Source of the DNA: Microcella daejeonensis
GTDB lineage: Bacteria; Actinomycetota; Actinomycetes; Actinomycetales; Microbacteriaceae
Assembly: GCF_026625045.1 (NCBI RefSeq)
Contig: NZ_CP113089.1
Span: 434,001-498,000, forward strand
Length of the DNA stretch: 64,000 nt
Direction: 5' to 3'
Position 1 is the first letter of the stretch. The number at the start of each line of letters is the position of its first letter. Positions 55,506 through 63,981 of the stretch are shown here, piece by piece. A model generated the notes under the pieces. The model saw nothing but the letters and a program-made list of their open reading frames with translations. It was not told the DNA's origin and made no database searches. The position numbers and the translations under genes were made by a program.

Positions 55506-56048
55506 TCAGCGCGCGCGCTGGCGCCCCGCCGACGGCAGGACGCTCGTCGCCGCGGTCGGGCGGCGCTGCGCGGCGACGGAGGAGGTGCTCGCCTCCACGA
55601 GGTCGCCGAGCGCCTCCTGGACGAGCAGCGCGCGCGGGGCATCCCGCAGCACCACCGGGGTGCCGAGACCGGTGCTGATGAGCACGTCGCCCGAGCCGAA
55701 CAGGCGCTGGAGCGGGGACTGGCGCAGGCGCACGTCGTGGCTGCGGCCATGCAGATGCTCCTGGCGGGTGCGCGCGATGAGGCCGGTGCGCAGCACGACG
55801 CGGCGCGTGGTGATGAGGTAGTGGGTGCCGAGCCAGCGCACCAGCGGCAGCAGGAACAGCAGGACAGCGACGAGGGCCCCGGCGGCGAGCGCCGCGATGC
55901 GCTGCCACTCCTCCTCGAGCGCCGTCACCCCGTACGCGGCCCCGCCGCACGCGGCGATGAGCACGAGGCTCGGCAGGGCGAGCGCGCGGGCGTGCGGCCG
56001 CACGCGGGCGATGACCCTCTCGGGCACGCGGGGCTGCTCGCCGGTCAT
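55506..56048 (-). CDS. PH-domain (bPH2/DUF304) membrane protein
   Basis: 180 residues. Two transmembrane helices (about 24-42 and 47-70) are followed by YLITTRRVVLRTGLIARTRQEHLHGRSHDVRLRQSPLQRLFGSGDVLIST, the pattern of bacterial PH-like domains, and a variable Ala/Arg-rich C-terminus. It is membrane-anchored with unknown function. It lies just after birA on the same strand with 3 bases between them, an arrangement often seen in actinobacteria. Confidence 0.88.
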   Translation of the reverse strand: MTGEQPRVPERVIARVRPHARALALPSLVLIAACGGAAYGVTALEEEWQRIAALAAGALVAVLLFLLPLVRWLGTHYLITTRRVVLRTGLIARTRQEHLHGRSHDVRLRQSPLQRLFGSGDVLISTGLGTPVVLRDAPRALLVQEALGDLVEASTSSVAAQRRPTAATSVLPSAGRQRAR

Positions 56049-56051
56049 GCG

Positions 56052-56870
56052 CTATTCATACCGCAGGTGCGTCACATCACCCGCGGAGACGGCGATCGAC
56101 GGCCCCTCGGCGGGCTGCACCCGCAGGCTCCCGTCATCGTCGAGGCCGACCGCGGCGCCCAGCAGCGGCGGCAGGCCGGGCCGGTCGATGCGCACGGCGC
56201 GACCGATCGTCTGCAGCAGCGGCTCCACCCGGGCGCGCAGCTCCGCCGGGCCGGTCGCCCGGCGCCAGAGGCCGATCAGACCAAGCAGCTCGTCCAGATA
56301 GGCCGCGAGGGCGCGGTCCAGCAGGGTCGCCGCGTCCTCACCGTCGGGCGAGACGCCCTCCATGCGCAGCGACGTGGCCGTCGGCACGGGCCGCTGCTCG
56401 GCGGTCATGGCGGTGTTGAGACCGGCGCCGATGACGACGCCGGTCGGCGTCAGCTCGGTGAGCACCCCGCAGAGCTTGCGTCCGTCGACGAGCACGTCGT
56501 TCGGCCACTTCACGCCGGCGCCCTCCACGCCGAGGCGGCGCACCGCCGAGGCCATCGCGGTGCCGGCGAGCAGGGGCAGCCAGCCGAGCAGCGCCGACGT
56601 CGTCGCCGCGGGCCGCGCGCGCCCCGCGGTCGTCGCCGCGTCGAGCCGCACGAGCACCGACACGGCCAGCGCCGCGCCCGACGGGGCCGACCAGGCGCGA
56701 TCGAGCCGCCCCCGCCCCGCGGTCTGGGTATCGGTCGCGATGACCGCGAGATCGGGCAGATCGCGGGCGCGCGCGACGAGGTCGGTGTTGGTGGAGGCGC
56801 TCGCCCCGCGCCAGACCAACCCCGGAACGAGCGCGCGGCTGCGGGGCAGGGCGGGCTCGACGGAGGACAT
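56052..56870 (-). CDS. birA: Biotin--[acetyl-CoA-carboxylase] ligase
   Basis: 272 residues from ATG 56870. WRGASASTNTDLVARAR, VIATDTQTAGRGRLDRAWSAPSG (the RGR ATP/biotinyl-AMP loop) and GVKWPNDVLVDGRKLCGVLTE (the catalytic Lys region) are all present; the C-terminal VGLDDDGSLRV strand follows. There is no N-terminal HTH, so it is a class I enzyme without repressor function. It biotinylates the carrier protein of acyl-CoA carboxylases. The frame above it to 57269 overlaps the duplicated DMT fragment and is a shadow. Confidence 0.95.
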   Translation of the reverse strand: MSSVEPALPRSRALVPGLVWRGASASTNTDLVARARDLPDLAVIATDTQTAGRGRLDRAWSAPSGAALAVSVLVRLDAATTAGRARPAATTSALLGWLPLLAGTAMASAVRRLGVEGAGVKWPNDVLVDGRKLCGVLTELTPTGVVIGAGLNTAMTAEQRPVPTATSLRMEGVSPDGEDAATLLDRALAAYLDELLGLIGLWRRATGPAELRARVEPLLQTIGRAVRIDRPGLPPLLGAAVGLDDDGSLRVQPAEGPSIAVSAGDVTHLRYE

Positions 56871-56893
56871 GCCCGACAGCCTAGGCTCGGCCC

Positions 56894-57153
56894 GCGCCCC
56901 ACCCGACGACGCCCCGCCGCGCATGACCGGCGCGGTGCTGCTCGCGCGCGGCCTGCTGGTCGAGCCCCACGACGCCGCGGCGGGCGACACGGTCGCGGCG
57001 GGCATCGCGAGCGGGGCATCCGCCGCGATCGCCCTGGCCGCGCTGTTCCGATGGGCGGGGAGGTCCCGGGGGGGCTCCCGGCGGGGTGCTCCCGGCGCGG
57101 TCGGAGCGGCCCGAGCCCGCGGAACCGCCGGGCGGAGTGGACCCGCGCAGTAG
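56894..57153 (+). pseudogene. Truncated, deleted partial copy of the DMT transporter gene
   Basis: Bases 56894-56946 match 59018-59070 with two mismatches, covering upstream sequence and the first codons (MTGAVLLA). The match then jumps over about 120 bases and resumes at 56947-57050 against about 59188-59291 (LLVEP, AAAGD, AAGI-SGAS-AIALAALFR) before ending at TTCCG. The remnant reads 76 codons from ATG 56923, ending in unrelated Arg/Gly-rich sequence. It lacks nine of ten membrane segments and cannot be functional. With the intact gene at 59047 it brackets the NSS transporter pair. Confidence 0.85.
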
Positions 57154-57262
57154 CCGCACGGCCGGCCGGCACGAGGCGCGCGCATCAGCGCGCTGGTAGC
57201 GTTGCCGACCGCGCGGAGCCCGTCGGCGCGCGCCGTCCTGGAGACACCCGGAGGAGCCCCGC

Positions 57263-58843
57263 ATGCCACGATCCAGCCCGAGCGCCGCGGGACAGCCCCG
57301 CGAGGCCTTCACCGGTCAGGTCGGGTTCATCCTCGCCGCCATCGGCTCGGCCGTCGGCCTTGGCAACATCTGGCGGTTCCCCGGGGTGGCCTACGAGAAC
57401 GGCGGCGGGGCGTTCCTCATCCCGTACATCGTCGCGCTGCTGACGGCGGGCATCCCGATCCTCTTCCTCGACTACGCGATCGGGCACCGGTTCCGCGGAG
57501 CCGCCCCGACCGCCCTGCGCCGCCTCGGCGGGGCGCGCGCGGGCCGCCTGCTCGAGGGGCTCGGCTGGTTCCAGGTCGCGATCGCGTTCGTGATCGGCCT
57601 CTACTACACGGTCGTCATCGCCTGGGCCCTGAGCTACTTCGTCTTCTCGTTCGACATCCGGTGGGGGGATGACCCCGCCGGGTTCTTCCAGGGCGAGTAC
57701 CTGCGCGTCTCCGACCCGGGGCTCAGCCTCGACGTCGTACCGGGCGTGCTCGTGCCGCTGGCGCTGGTGTGGATCGCCGTGATCGTGGTGCTCGGCCTCG
57801 GAGTCGCGAAGGGCATCCAGCGGGCGAACGTGATCTTCCTGCCGCTGCTGCTCGTCGGGTTCCTCGCGCTCGTGATCCGTGCGCTGCTCCTCGACGGCGC
57901 GGCCGAGGGGCTCAACGCCCTCTTCACGCCCGACTTCGCCGCCCTGGCGGACCCGGCGGTGTGGATCGCCGCCTACAGCCAGATCTTCTTCTCGCTGTCG
58001 ATCGCCTTCGGCATCATGATCACCTACTCCTCGTACCGCAAGCGCCGCGCGAACCTCACCGCGCCCGGGCTCGTCGTCGCCTTCGCGAACTCCTCGTTCG
58101 AGATCCTCGCCGGCATCGGCGTGTTCGCCACGCTCGGGTTCTTCGCCGTGCAGCAGGGGGTCGCGGTCGGCGACCTCGAAGGCCTCACCGGGGTCGGGCT
58201 GTCCTTCGTCACCTTCCCCGCGATCGTGGCCGAGATGCCGGGAGGGCCGATCTTCGGGGTGCTCTTCTTCGGCTCGCTCGTCATGGCCGGGTTCACCTCG
58301 CTGCTGTCGGTGCTGCAGGTCGTCTCGGCCGCGTTCCAGGAGAAGTTCGGCGTCGGCCCGCGGCGGGCGGCGGCGACGATCGGCGGGGTGTCGGCGGTGC
58401 TGTCGATCCTGCTGTTCTCGACCACGACCGGACTCATCGCCCTCGACACCGTCGACCACTACGTCAACAACATCGGCATCGTCGCCTCCGCGATCCTCAC
58501 CACGGTGCTCGTGATCCTCGTGCTGCGCCGCGGGGCGGAGCTGCGCGGGCACCTCACCGCGGTGTCGACCATCCCCGTCGGCCGGTGGTGGACGGTGCTC
58601 GTCGGGGGGCTCGCCCCGCTCGTCCTCACCGTCATGCTGGTGACGCGCATCGTCGCGCTGCTCACCGAGGGGTACGACGTCTACCCCTTCCTCTACCTCG
58701 GGATCGTCGGCTGGGGCTCGCTGGGCCTCATCGTCGTCGGCGCGATCGTGCTGACGTCCCTCCGCTGGCGCCGCTCCCCCGACGACCTCGCACCCTGGCC
58801 GGCGCCCGCCGATCTGCCGACGCGAGCGGAGGCCCGCCGATGA
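57263..58843 (+). CDS. Sodium-dependent transporter (NSS/SNF family)
   Basis: 526 residues with 12 predicted membrane segments in the LeuT fold. The N-terminal FTGQVGFILAAIGSAVGLGNIWRFPGVAYENGGGAFLIPY contains the NSS signature (WRFP, NGGGAF, PY). The unwound part of segment 6 is in FFSLSIAFGIMITYSSYRKRRANL. The family couples sodium import to small-molecule or amino-acid uptake; MetP in Corynebacterium (methionine/alanine) has a small partner subunit like the one encoded directly after this gene. The 4-base overlap with that gene supports a two-component transporter. Confidence 0.93.
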   Translation: MPRSSPSAAGQPREAFTGQVGFILAAIGSAVGLGNIWRFPGVAYENGGGAFLIPYIVALLTAGIPILFLDYAIGHRFRGAAPTALRRLGGARAGRLLEGLGWFQVAIAFVIGLYYTVVIAWALSYFVFSFDIRWGDDPAGFFQGEYLRVSDPGLSLDVVPGVLVPLALVWIAVIVVLGLGVAKGIQRANVIFLPLLLVGFLALVIRALLLDGAAEGLNALFTPDFAALADPAVWIAAYSQIFFSLSIAFGIMITYSSYRKRRANLTAPGLVVAFANSSFEILAGIGVFATLGFFAVQQGVAVGDLEGLTGVGLSFVTFPAIVAEMPGGPIFGVLFFGSLVMAGFTSLLSVLQVVSAAFQEKFGVGPRRAAATIGGVSAVLSILLFSTTTGLIALDTVDHYVNNIGIVASAILTTVLVILVLRRGAELRGHLTAVSTIPVGRWWTVLVGGLAPLVLTVMLVTRIVALLTEGYDVYPFLYLGIVGWGSLGLIVVGAIVLTSLRWRRSPDDLAPWPAPADLPTRAEARR

Positions 58844-59007
58844 CCCCGATCGCCATCACCTTCCTCATCGGGGCGCTCGTCATCATCTGGGGCGGGCTCG
58901 CCGCGAGCATCCTCGTCCTGCGCCGCCGCCCCGAGCGCGACGACTACCCGGCCGGCGGCGAGCCCGACGAGCGCGAGGGCACGGGCCCGGTCGAGCGCGA
59001 CAGCTAG
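58840..59007 (+). CDS. MetS-type small subunit of the NSS transporter
   Basis: 55 residues, one transmembrane helix (about 5-27: ITFLIGALVIIWGGLAASILVL) followed by a charged cytoplasmic tail (RRRPERDDYP, EPDEREGTG). The ATG at 58840 overlaps the NSS stop (ATGA). In Corynebacterium, MetS is an essential small partner of MetP; the same length and position suggest the same here. Confidence 0.85.
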   Translation: MTPIAITFLIGALVIIWGGLAASILVLRRRPERDDYPAGGEPDEREGTGPVERDS

Positions 59008-59046
59008 GGCGGTCCCCGTGCCCCGCCCGACGACGCCCCGCCGCGC

Positions 59047-59949
59047 ATGACCGGCGCGGTGCTGCTCGCGCTCGCCGCGTCGCTGCTGCTCGGCACGAGC
59101 GACTTCCTCGGCGGGCTGCTCTCGCGGCGCACGCCCCTCATCGTCGTCCTGCTGGGCAGCCAGCTCGTCGTCGGCGCGCTGCTCTCGCTCGCCCTGCTGG
59201 TCGAGCCCTACGACGCCGCGGCGGGCGACGCCATCGCGGCGGGCATCGTGAGCGGGGCATCCACCGCGATCGCCCTGGCCGCGCTGTTCCGCGGGCTCGC
59301 GATCGGCACCATGGGGGTCGTCGCGCCCGTCTCCGCGCTCGCCGTGATCGTGCCCGTCGCGCTCGGCATCGCGCAGGGCGACCCCGTGGGCGGGATGCTC
59401 GGCCTCGGCCTGCTGCTGGCGATCGCGGGCACCGTGCTCGCGTCGGGACCGGAGCTGCGCGCCGGTCGCCGGGCCGCGCTCTCCCTCGCCCTCGGCGGGA
59501 TCGCGGCGCTGGGCTTCGGCGTCTCGCAGGCCGCGCTCGGCATCGGCAGCGCCGAGTCGGTCGTGACGACCCTGCTCACTCACGCCGCGACCGTCATCGG
59601 CCTGCTCATCGTCGCCTTCAGCGCCTGGGTGCACGTGCGGCTGCGCGGGGCGGCGGGCCGACTGCGCTCGGGCCGTGCGGCCTCGCCCGCCCTGCTGCCC
59701 GCGCGGATCACCGGCCGCGACGCCGCGGCCATCGTCGTCACGGGCGTGCTCGTGGCGGGCGCGAACCTCGCCTTCGCCGTCGCCACGACCGCGGGCGCCC
59801 TCAGCACGGTGGCCGTGCTCGCGGCGCTCTACCCCGTCGTCACCGTCGTGCTCGCGCGGCAGGTGCTCGGCGAGCGCGTGCGCCGCGCTCAGCTCGCGGG
59901 CGTCGTCCTCGCGCTCGTGGGCGTCGGGCTCATCGCCGCCGGCGGCTGA
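59047..59949 (+). CDS. EamA/DMT-family transporter
   Basis: 300 residues with about ten hydrophobic segments, each half starting with a similar pattern (LALAASLLLGTSDFLGGLLSR; LVAGANLAFAVATTAGALSTV), the usual inverted duplication of the drug/metabolite exporter superfamily. The C-terminal ALYPVVTVVLARQVLGERVRRAQLAGVVLALVGVGLIA is typical. The substrate is unknown. A truncated copy lies on the far side of the NSS pair (56894-57153). The 3' end overlaps the convergent gene by 61 bases within a 15-bp repeat array. Confidence 0.87.
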   Translation: MTGAVLLALAASLLLGTSDFLGGLLSRRTPLIVVLLGSQLVVGALLSLALLVEPYDAAAGDAIAAGIVSGASTAIALAALFRGLAIGTMGVVAPVSALAVIVPVALGIAQGDPVGGMLGLGLLLAIAGTVLASGPELRAGRRAALSLALGGIAALGFGVSQAALGIGSAESVVTTLLTHAATVIGLLIVAFSAWVHVRLRGAAGRLRSGRAASPALLPARITGRDAAAIVVTGVLVAGANLAFAVATTAGALSTVAVLAALYPVVTVVLARQVLGERVRRAQLAGVVLALVGVGLIAAGG

Positions 59950-61268
59950 GAGGCCGGCGGCTGAGGCGCCCGCGGCCGAGATGCGGGCGGCTCGGATGCC
60001 CGCGGCTGAGATGCCGGCGACCGTCTCGCCGGCGAGGGCGCCGTCGGCGGCCGCACCCCGGCCACCCGGCCGCGCACCCGCCGGGCGGCGACGAGGGCCG
60101 CGCGCAGCGGCACCCCGATGACGAGGGCGAGCGCGGGCAGCACCCCGGCCTCGTGCGCGCCGAGCGCGATGCGACGGTTCCAGGCGGCGCGCAGCGGGCC
60201 GCCGAAGGTCGAGCGCACGGCGCGGCGGGGCGCTCCGAGGGTGCCGGCCTCGCGCCGGGCGACCAGCTCGGCGAGCACGAGCGGTGCGTCGTCCTGCTCG
60301 GGCGCGTGCAGGTAGTTGCGGGCGGCCCAGCCCGCGGAGGGCATCCGGAACCGGCCCTCGAGGGCGTCGTCCATGCTGCCCATCAGGCCGCTGCCCTCGA
60401 AGACGGTGTTGATGAGCGCGTCGCCGACGCCGAAGTCGGTGAGCGCGAGCCCCGGGATCCCGCGGGCGACGGCCTCGATGAGCGCGGTCGAGCTGACGGT
60501 GATGAGCGCGCCGGCGGTGTCGAGCGCGGCGAGCATCGAGTCGTGCCGGGTGAGCAGGTTCGACGGCCGCTCGACCTCCTGCAGCAGCGCGTCGAGCGGG
60601 TAGCGCTCGTCGTGCGTCTGCGCCTCGCCGTCGAGGGTGCGCAGCTTGAGCACGACCCGCCGATCGGGGTTGCGGCGGGCGAGCGCGACGAGCAGCGCGA
60701 TGATCGCCCGTCGGTCGGCGAGGCTCTCGGGCACGAGCGCCTGCGCCGCGAAGACGATGTCGTCGCCGGCCGAGGGGTGGCGTTCGAGGAACGGCAGCGT
60801 CGCCACGGCGAACCGCTGCGGCCAGCCGAGCTGCTGCGCGCGCTCGGCGAAGGCCTCGCGCTCGCGCAGAGAGTGCACGATCATCGCATCGGCCTGCGCC
60901 CGGTAGAACAGCGCCTTCCGCGAGGCGGGGATGCCCACCCCCGGCAGCCCGCTGAGCAGCACGGGCCTGCCGGGCAGAGCCGCCAGCTCGGCCAGCACGA
61001 CGGCCGCTGTCGGCCCGCGCATGCCGACGAGCACGGAGTCGGGGCGCTCCTCGCGCACCCGCGCGACGAGCGCGGCCAGCGAGAGGGGTGCGAGCGGGGC
61101 ATCCCGCCAGCGCGTCTGGGCGAGCGCGGCCCGCCGCTGGGCGGCGCTCGGCGCGACGGGGCTGGCGATGAGCGCCAGCCCGGCGCTGTCGGGGGCGAGC
61201 CGCTCGGCGGCGCCCGCGGCCCACTTGAGGTAGGAGTCGGAGTCGGCGAGGGCGAGCAGCCGGGTCAT
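59889..61268 (-). CDS. DUF6716-family putative glycosyltransferase
   Basis: 459 residues starting MTRLLALADSDSYLKWAAGAAERL, the N-terminal pattern of the actinobacterial DUF6716 family of putative glycosyltransferases. A GT-B-like layout is visible: VLLSGLPGVGIPASRKALFYRAQADAMIVHS in the middle, then VVLKLRTLDGEAQTH and LDTAGALITVSSTALIEAVARGIPGLALTDFG, with the Ser-Ser-Thr and EA of polyprenyl glycan transferases. The last 50 residues are Pro/Ala/Ser-rich pentapeptide repeats encoded by the 15-bp array. The gene overlaps the neuB stop region and is the last of four co-directional nonulosonate genes. Confidence 0.82.
   Translation of the reverse strand: MTRLLALADSDSYLKWAAGAAERLAPDSAGLALIASPVAPSAAQRRAALAQTRWRDAPLAPLSLAALVARVREERPDSVLVGMRGPTAAVVLAELAALPGRPVLLSGLPGVGIPASRKALFYRAQADAMIVHSLREREAFAERAQQLGWPQRFAVATLPFLERHPSAGDDIVFAAQALVPESLADRRAIIALLVALARRNPDRRVVLKLRTLDGEAQTHDERYPLDALLQEVERPSNLLTRHDSMLAALDTAGALITVSSTALIEAVARGIPGLALTDFGVGDALINTVFEGSGLMGSMDDALEGRFRMPSAGWAARNYLHAPEQDDAPLVLAELVARREAGTLGAPRRAVRSTFGGPLRAAWNRRIALGAHEAGVLPALALVIGVPLRAALVAARRVRGRVAGVRPPTAPSPARRSPASQPRASEPPASRPRAPQPPASQPPAAMSPTPTSARTTPAS
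59938..60012. repeat. Five imperfect copies of a 15-bp tandem repeat
   Basis: Units start at 59938, 59953, 59968, 59983 and 59998 with consensus GCCGGCGGCTGAGAT. The array overlaps the last codons of the DMT gene and encodes degenerate pentapeptides (SQPPA and variants) in the opposite-strand gene. In-frame slippage would change the length of that tail without disrupting the frame. Confidence 0.75.
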
Positions 61269-62137
61269 GCGGGCACGCGGCGCAGCTTCGCCATGGGGGC
61301 GAGCTCACCGGGCTGCACGACCTTGACGCCGTCGCCGAGCGCTCGCTCGATCACGCGGATGTCGCGCACCAGGTGCGCGAGCCCCTGCGGCTCGAGGGAG
61401 GCCGCGTGGTCGCTGCCCCACATCGTGCGATCGAGGGTGATGTGCCGTTCGACGATGCTCGCGCCGAGCGCGACGGCGGCGAGGCTGATCTGCAGGCCCC
61501 GCTCGTGCCCGGAGTAGCCGATGGGCACGCCGGGGTAGCGCTCGGCGAGCGCGGGGATGACCCGCAGGTTCGCCTCCTCCGCCGGCATGGGGTACGTCGA
61601 GGTGGCGTGCAGCAGCGCGAGCGGGCTGCCGGCGAGCGCCGCGACCGCCCGGTCGATCTGCTCGAGGGTCGACATGCCCGTCGAGAGGATGACCGGTCGG
61701 CCCGTGGCGGCGATGGCGGCGAGCAGTTCGAGGTCGGTCACCGAGGCGCTCGCGACCTTGATGGCGCAGACGTCGAGCTCGTCGAGGAACTCCACGGCGG
61801 GCACGTCCCAGGGCGAGGCGAAGAAGTCGAGGCCGCGCAGCACCGCGTGGTCGCCGATCTCGATGTACTGCTCGCGGTCGAGCTCGACTCGGTAGCGGTA
61901 CTCCAGGTAGCTCATCTCGCCCCACGGGGTCTCGCGCCGCACCTCCTTCATGTGCTCGGGCGTCGAGATCGCCGGGGTGCGCTTCTGCAGCTTCACGGCG
62001 TCGGCTCCGGCGTCGGCGGCGACGTCCACGAGGCGCTTGGCCAGTGCCACGTCGCCGTTGTGGTTGAGGCCGATCTCGGCGATGACGTACGCGGGCATGC
62101 CCGCACCGATCTCGCGGCTCCCGATGGTGATGCTCAT
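61265..62137 (-). CDS. N-acetylneuraminate synthase family protein, short form
   Basis: 290 residues from ATG 62137. The TIM-barrel motifs are intact: YVIAEIGLNHNGDVALAKRLV, AVKLQKRTP, IKVASASVTDLELLAAIAATGRPVILSTGMS, LLHATSTYPMPAEEANLRVIPAL, GYSGHERGLQISLAAVALGASIVERHIT and WGSDHAASLEP. The C-terminal SAF (antifreeze-like) domain of NeuB is missing, because the protein ends about 50-60 residues early for that architecture. The family condenses PEP with a hexosamine to form a nonulosonic acid; the exact product is unknown. The start overlaps the cytidylyltransferase stop. Confidence 0.86.
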   Translation of the reverse strand: MSITIGSREIGAGMPAYVIAEIGLNHNGDVALAKRLVDVAADAGADAVKLQKRTPAISTPEHMKEVRRETPWGEMSYLEYRYRVELDREQYIEIGDHAVLRGLDFFASPWDVPAVEFLDELDVCAIKVASASVTDLELLAAIAATGRPVILSTGMSTLEQIDRAVAALAGSPLALLHATSTYPMPAEEANLRVIPALAERYPGVPIGYSGHERGLQISLAAVALGASIVERHITLDRTMWGSDHAASLEPQGLAHLVRDIRVIERALGDGVKVVQPGELAPMAKLRRVPA

Positions 62138-62805
62138 GTCGTCCCGCTCCCTGCGCCCGCGAGCGCCTCGGCGAGCAGCAGGTGCTGCTCGGTGTCGATC
62201 TCGATGGCGAGGTGCTCGTCGACGAGCGCCGGCACCACCCGCCCGAAGAAGCGGTGCCGGGCCTCGAGGAAGCCCCGCGCCCGCATGACGTAGAACGCGC
62301 CCGTCTCCGCCACCTGGGGCGGAGCATCCTGCCGGCGCAATCGCACGGCGGCGTCGTGGTTGATGCCCTGCCAGCCCGTCTCGCCGGGCTGCCAGAGGAA
62401 GACGGGCGTGGCGATCGCGGCGAACACCACGTCGGCCTCGCCCGCGCGCACCCGCCCGACGGCGTCGTCGAGGTCGGCGGGCTCGATGAAGGGCGAGGTC
62501 GCCTGCAGGAACACGAGCAGCTCGATGGGGCCGAGCTGCCCGAGCGCGTGCAGCAGGGCGGCCTCCGAGCTCGCCTCGTCGGTCGCGAGCGCCGCGGGAC
62601 GCCGCACGACCTCCGCGCCGCAGCGGGCCGCCTCCTCGGCGATGGCGGCATCGTCGGTGCTCACGACGACCCGGTCGATCGCGGCGCTCGTGCGGGCCGC
62701 GTCGATCGCCCGGGCGACGAGACTGCGGCCGCCGACCCGGCGGAGGTTCTTGCCGGGCACGCCCTTCGATCCGCCGCGCGCGGGGATGACCGCGACGACG
62801 CTCAT
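62134..62805 (-). CDS. Acylneuraminate cytidylyltransferase (NeuA-like)
   Basis: 223 residues from ATG 62805. VVAVIPARGGSKGVPGKNLRRVGGRSLVARAI carries the CTP-binding RGGSKGxxxKN; VVVSTDDAAIAEEA, FLQATSPFIEPADLDDAV and AFYVMRARGFLEARHRFFG follow. It activates a nonulosonic acid as its CMP derivative. It overlaps the neuB-like gene by 4 bases and is downstream of the sialyltransferase-like gene, so it forms a coherent pathway unit. Upstream frame to 63900 is a shadow. Confidence 0.9.
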   Translation of the reverse strand: MSVVAVIPARGGSKGVPGKNLRRVGGRSLVARAIDAARTSAAIDRVVVSTDDAAIAEEAARCGAEVVRRPAALATDEASSEAALLHALGQLGPIELLVFLQATSPFIEPADLDDAVGRVRAGEADVVFAAIATPVFLWQPGETGWQGINHDAAVRLRRQDAPPQVAETGAFYVMRARGFLEARHRFFGRVVPALVDEHLAIEIDTEQHLLLAEALAGAGSGTT

Positions 62806-63737
62806 CGGCTGAGCACCGGGATGGGATCGAGGCGGATGCAGGAGCCGGTGCCGGCGAGCACGCGCTCGAGCGTCTCGATGGCGCTCGACGGGCTGCTGAT
62901 GATGTCGAGCGGGCGGGTCGTGCCGCCGAGCGCGAGCTCGATCGGCAGGGTCGCGGGCCGCAGGTGCACGTGGCGCTCGAGCTCGAGCGCTCGCAGCACG
63001 CGCACCGGTTCGCGGCGGTGCGGGAGGTAGCTGACCGGCCCGGTGCGCGCGATGCCGCGCAGCCAGCCCAGGTGCTCCTCGACAGAGCGGCGGCCGTCGG
63101 CGACGGCGGCGGTGCCGAGCACGATGCGGTGCGCCGTCGGGATGCCCTGCGCGGCCTGCCCGGCGCTGCGGGTCCAGGCGAAGTCGTGGTGGTGGACGAT
63201 CGCGCCGACGCCCCGCAGCCGCTCCACGGCCTGCTCGTGCGGCGGCAGGTAGGTGGTGACGTGCAGCCGGCCCTCGGCCGCGAGCCGCAGCAGCGTGCGG
63301 GTCGTCGTCGCCCCGAGGGAGCGCCGCAGGGCCGGTGCCGGAGCACCCGGCCGCAGAAGGGGCGAGCCGGTCGCCAGCAGCGCGGCGAGGTGCCGGGTGA
63401 TGGCGCCGTCGTCGACGAGGGTGAGCGCGGAGGGCTCGACGCGCGCCAGCCGGGCCTGCACCTGCCCCGAGAAGGGGTCGCCGATGATCCAGCGCCCCTC
63501 GGCGCGGAACCGGCCGACCGGCAGCAGGGGGCGGTCGATGCCGAGCCGGGCGAGCGCGGGCGCCCCCGCGAGCTCGGCCGCGTCGACGGTGCGGGCGAGC
63601 TGCGCGTCGCCTGAGCGGGGGATGACGGCGATGCCGTCGGGATGCTCGGCCGCGGTCTCGGCCATCGCGGCGTGCTCGAGCACGCCGAGCAGCTGCAGGG
63701 GCGATTCCGCCCAGGCCGTCGTCATCGGATGCCGCAT
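62802..63737 (-). CDS. Putative sialyltransferase-like protein (GT52/polysialyltransferase-like)
   Basis: 311 residues from ATG 63737, preceded by GGGGGAGG 5 bases upstream. The N-terminus TTAWAESPLQLLGVLEHAAM resembles the start of bacterial sialyltransferase-like families, where an SPLQ motif is common, and the C-terminal HVHLRPATLPIELALGG and IISSPSSAIETLERVLAG fit a GT-B second half. Evidence is motif-level only, and an unrelated family is possible. It overlaps the cytidylyltransferase gene (ATGA), which supplies the CMP-sugar it would use. Confidence 0.68.
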   Translation of the reverse strand: MRHPMTTAWAESPLQLLGVLEHAAMAETAAEHPDGIAVIPRSGDAQLARTVDAAELAGAPALARLGIDRPLLPVGRFRAEGRWIIGDPFSGQVQARLARVEPSALTLVDDGAITRHLAALLATGSPLLRPGAPAPALRRSLGATTTRTLLRLAAEGRLHVTTYLPPHEQAVERLRGVGAIVHHHDFAWTRSAGQAAQGIPTAHRIVLGTAAVADGRRSVEEHLGWLRGIARTGPVSYLPHRREPVRVLRALELERHVHLRPATLPIELALGGTTRPLDIISSPSSAIETLERVLAGTGSCIRLDPIPVLSR

Positions 63738-63981
63738 CGTCGCCTCCCCCGGTCGAACTGATCCCCCGACGGTAGGAACGGCTCATGTCGCCGCGACGGA
63801 GGGATGATGAACGGCGCGGGAACGCGGGGCGAGCATTCGTCGTCACCGCATCGGCCGCCCTGCGGCACGGCTGCGACGCCGCAGCGGCCGCGGCCTGCAC
63901 ACTCGGGTACGGCGCGGGCGAGCATTTTTGTGCCCTTCCGCCAACGGTGCGCGGTGCATCCTGGTCGATAGGCTGACGTGC
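63738..63981. other. Intergenic region, no supported gene
   Basis: About 244 bases between divergent genes. A 63-codon frame exists but has no family resemblance and no ribosome site. TAGGCT at 63969-63974 could be a -10 element for the gene starting at 63982. Confidence 0.6.

Noticed and set aside
56362..56922. The in-frame upstream part of the DMT remnant
   Set aside because: It is antisense to birA; the remnant similarity begins at 56894 and its own ATG is at 56923.
57185..58552. A 455-codon minus-strand frame over the NSS transporter
   Set aside because: Its Asp/Arg/His-rich repeats mirror the membrane helices of the real gene on the other strand.
63785..63976. A 63-codon frame in the right-hand intergenic region
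   Set aside because: No family resemblance, no ribosome site, and poor coding composition.
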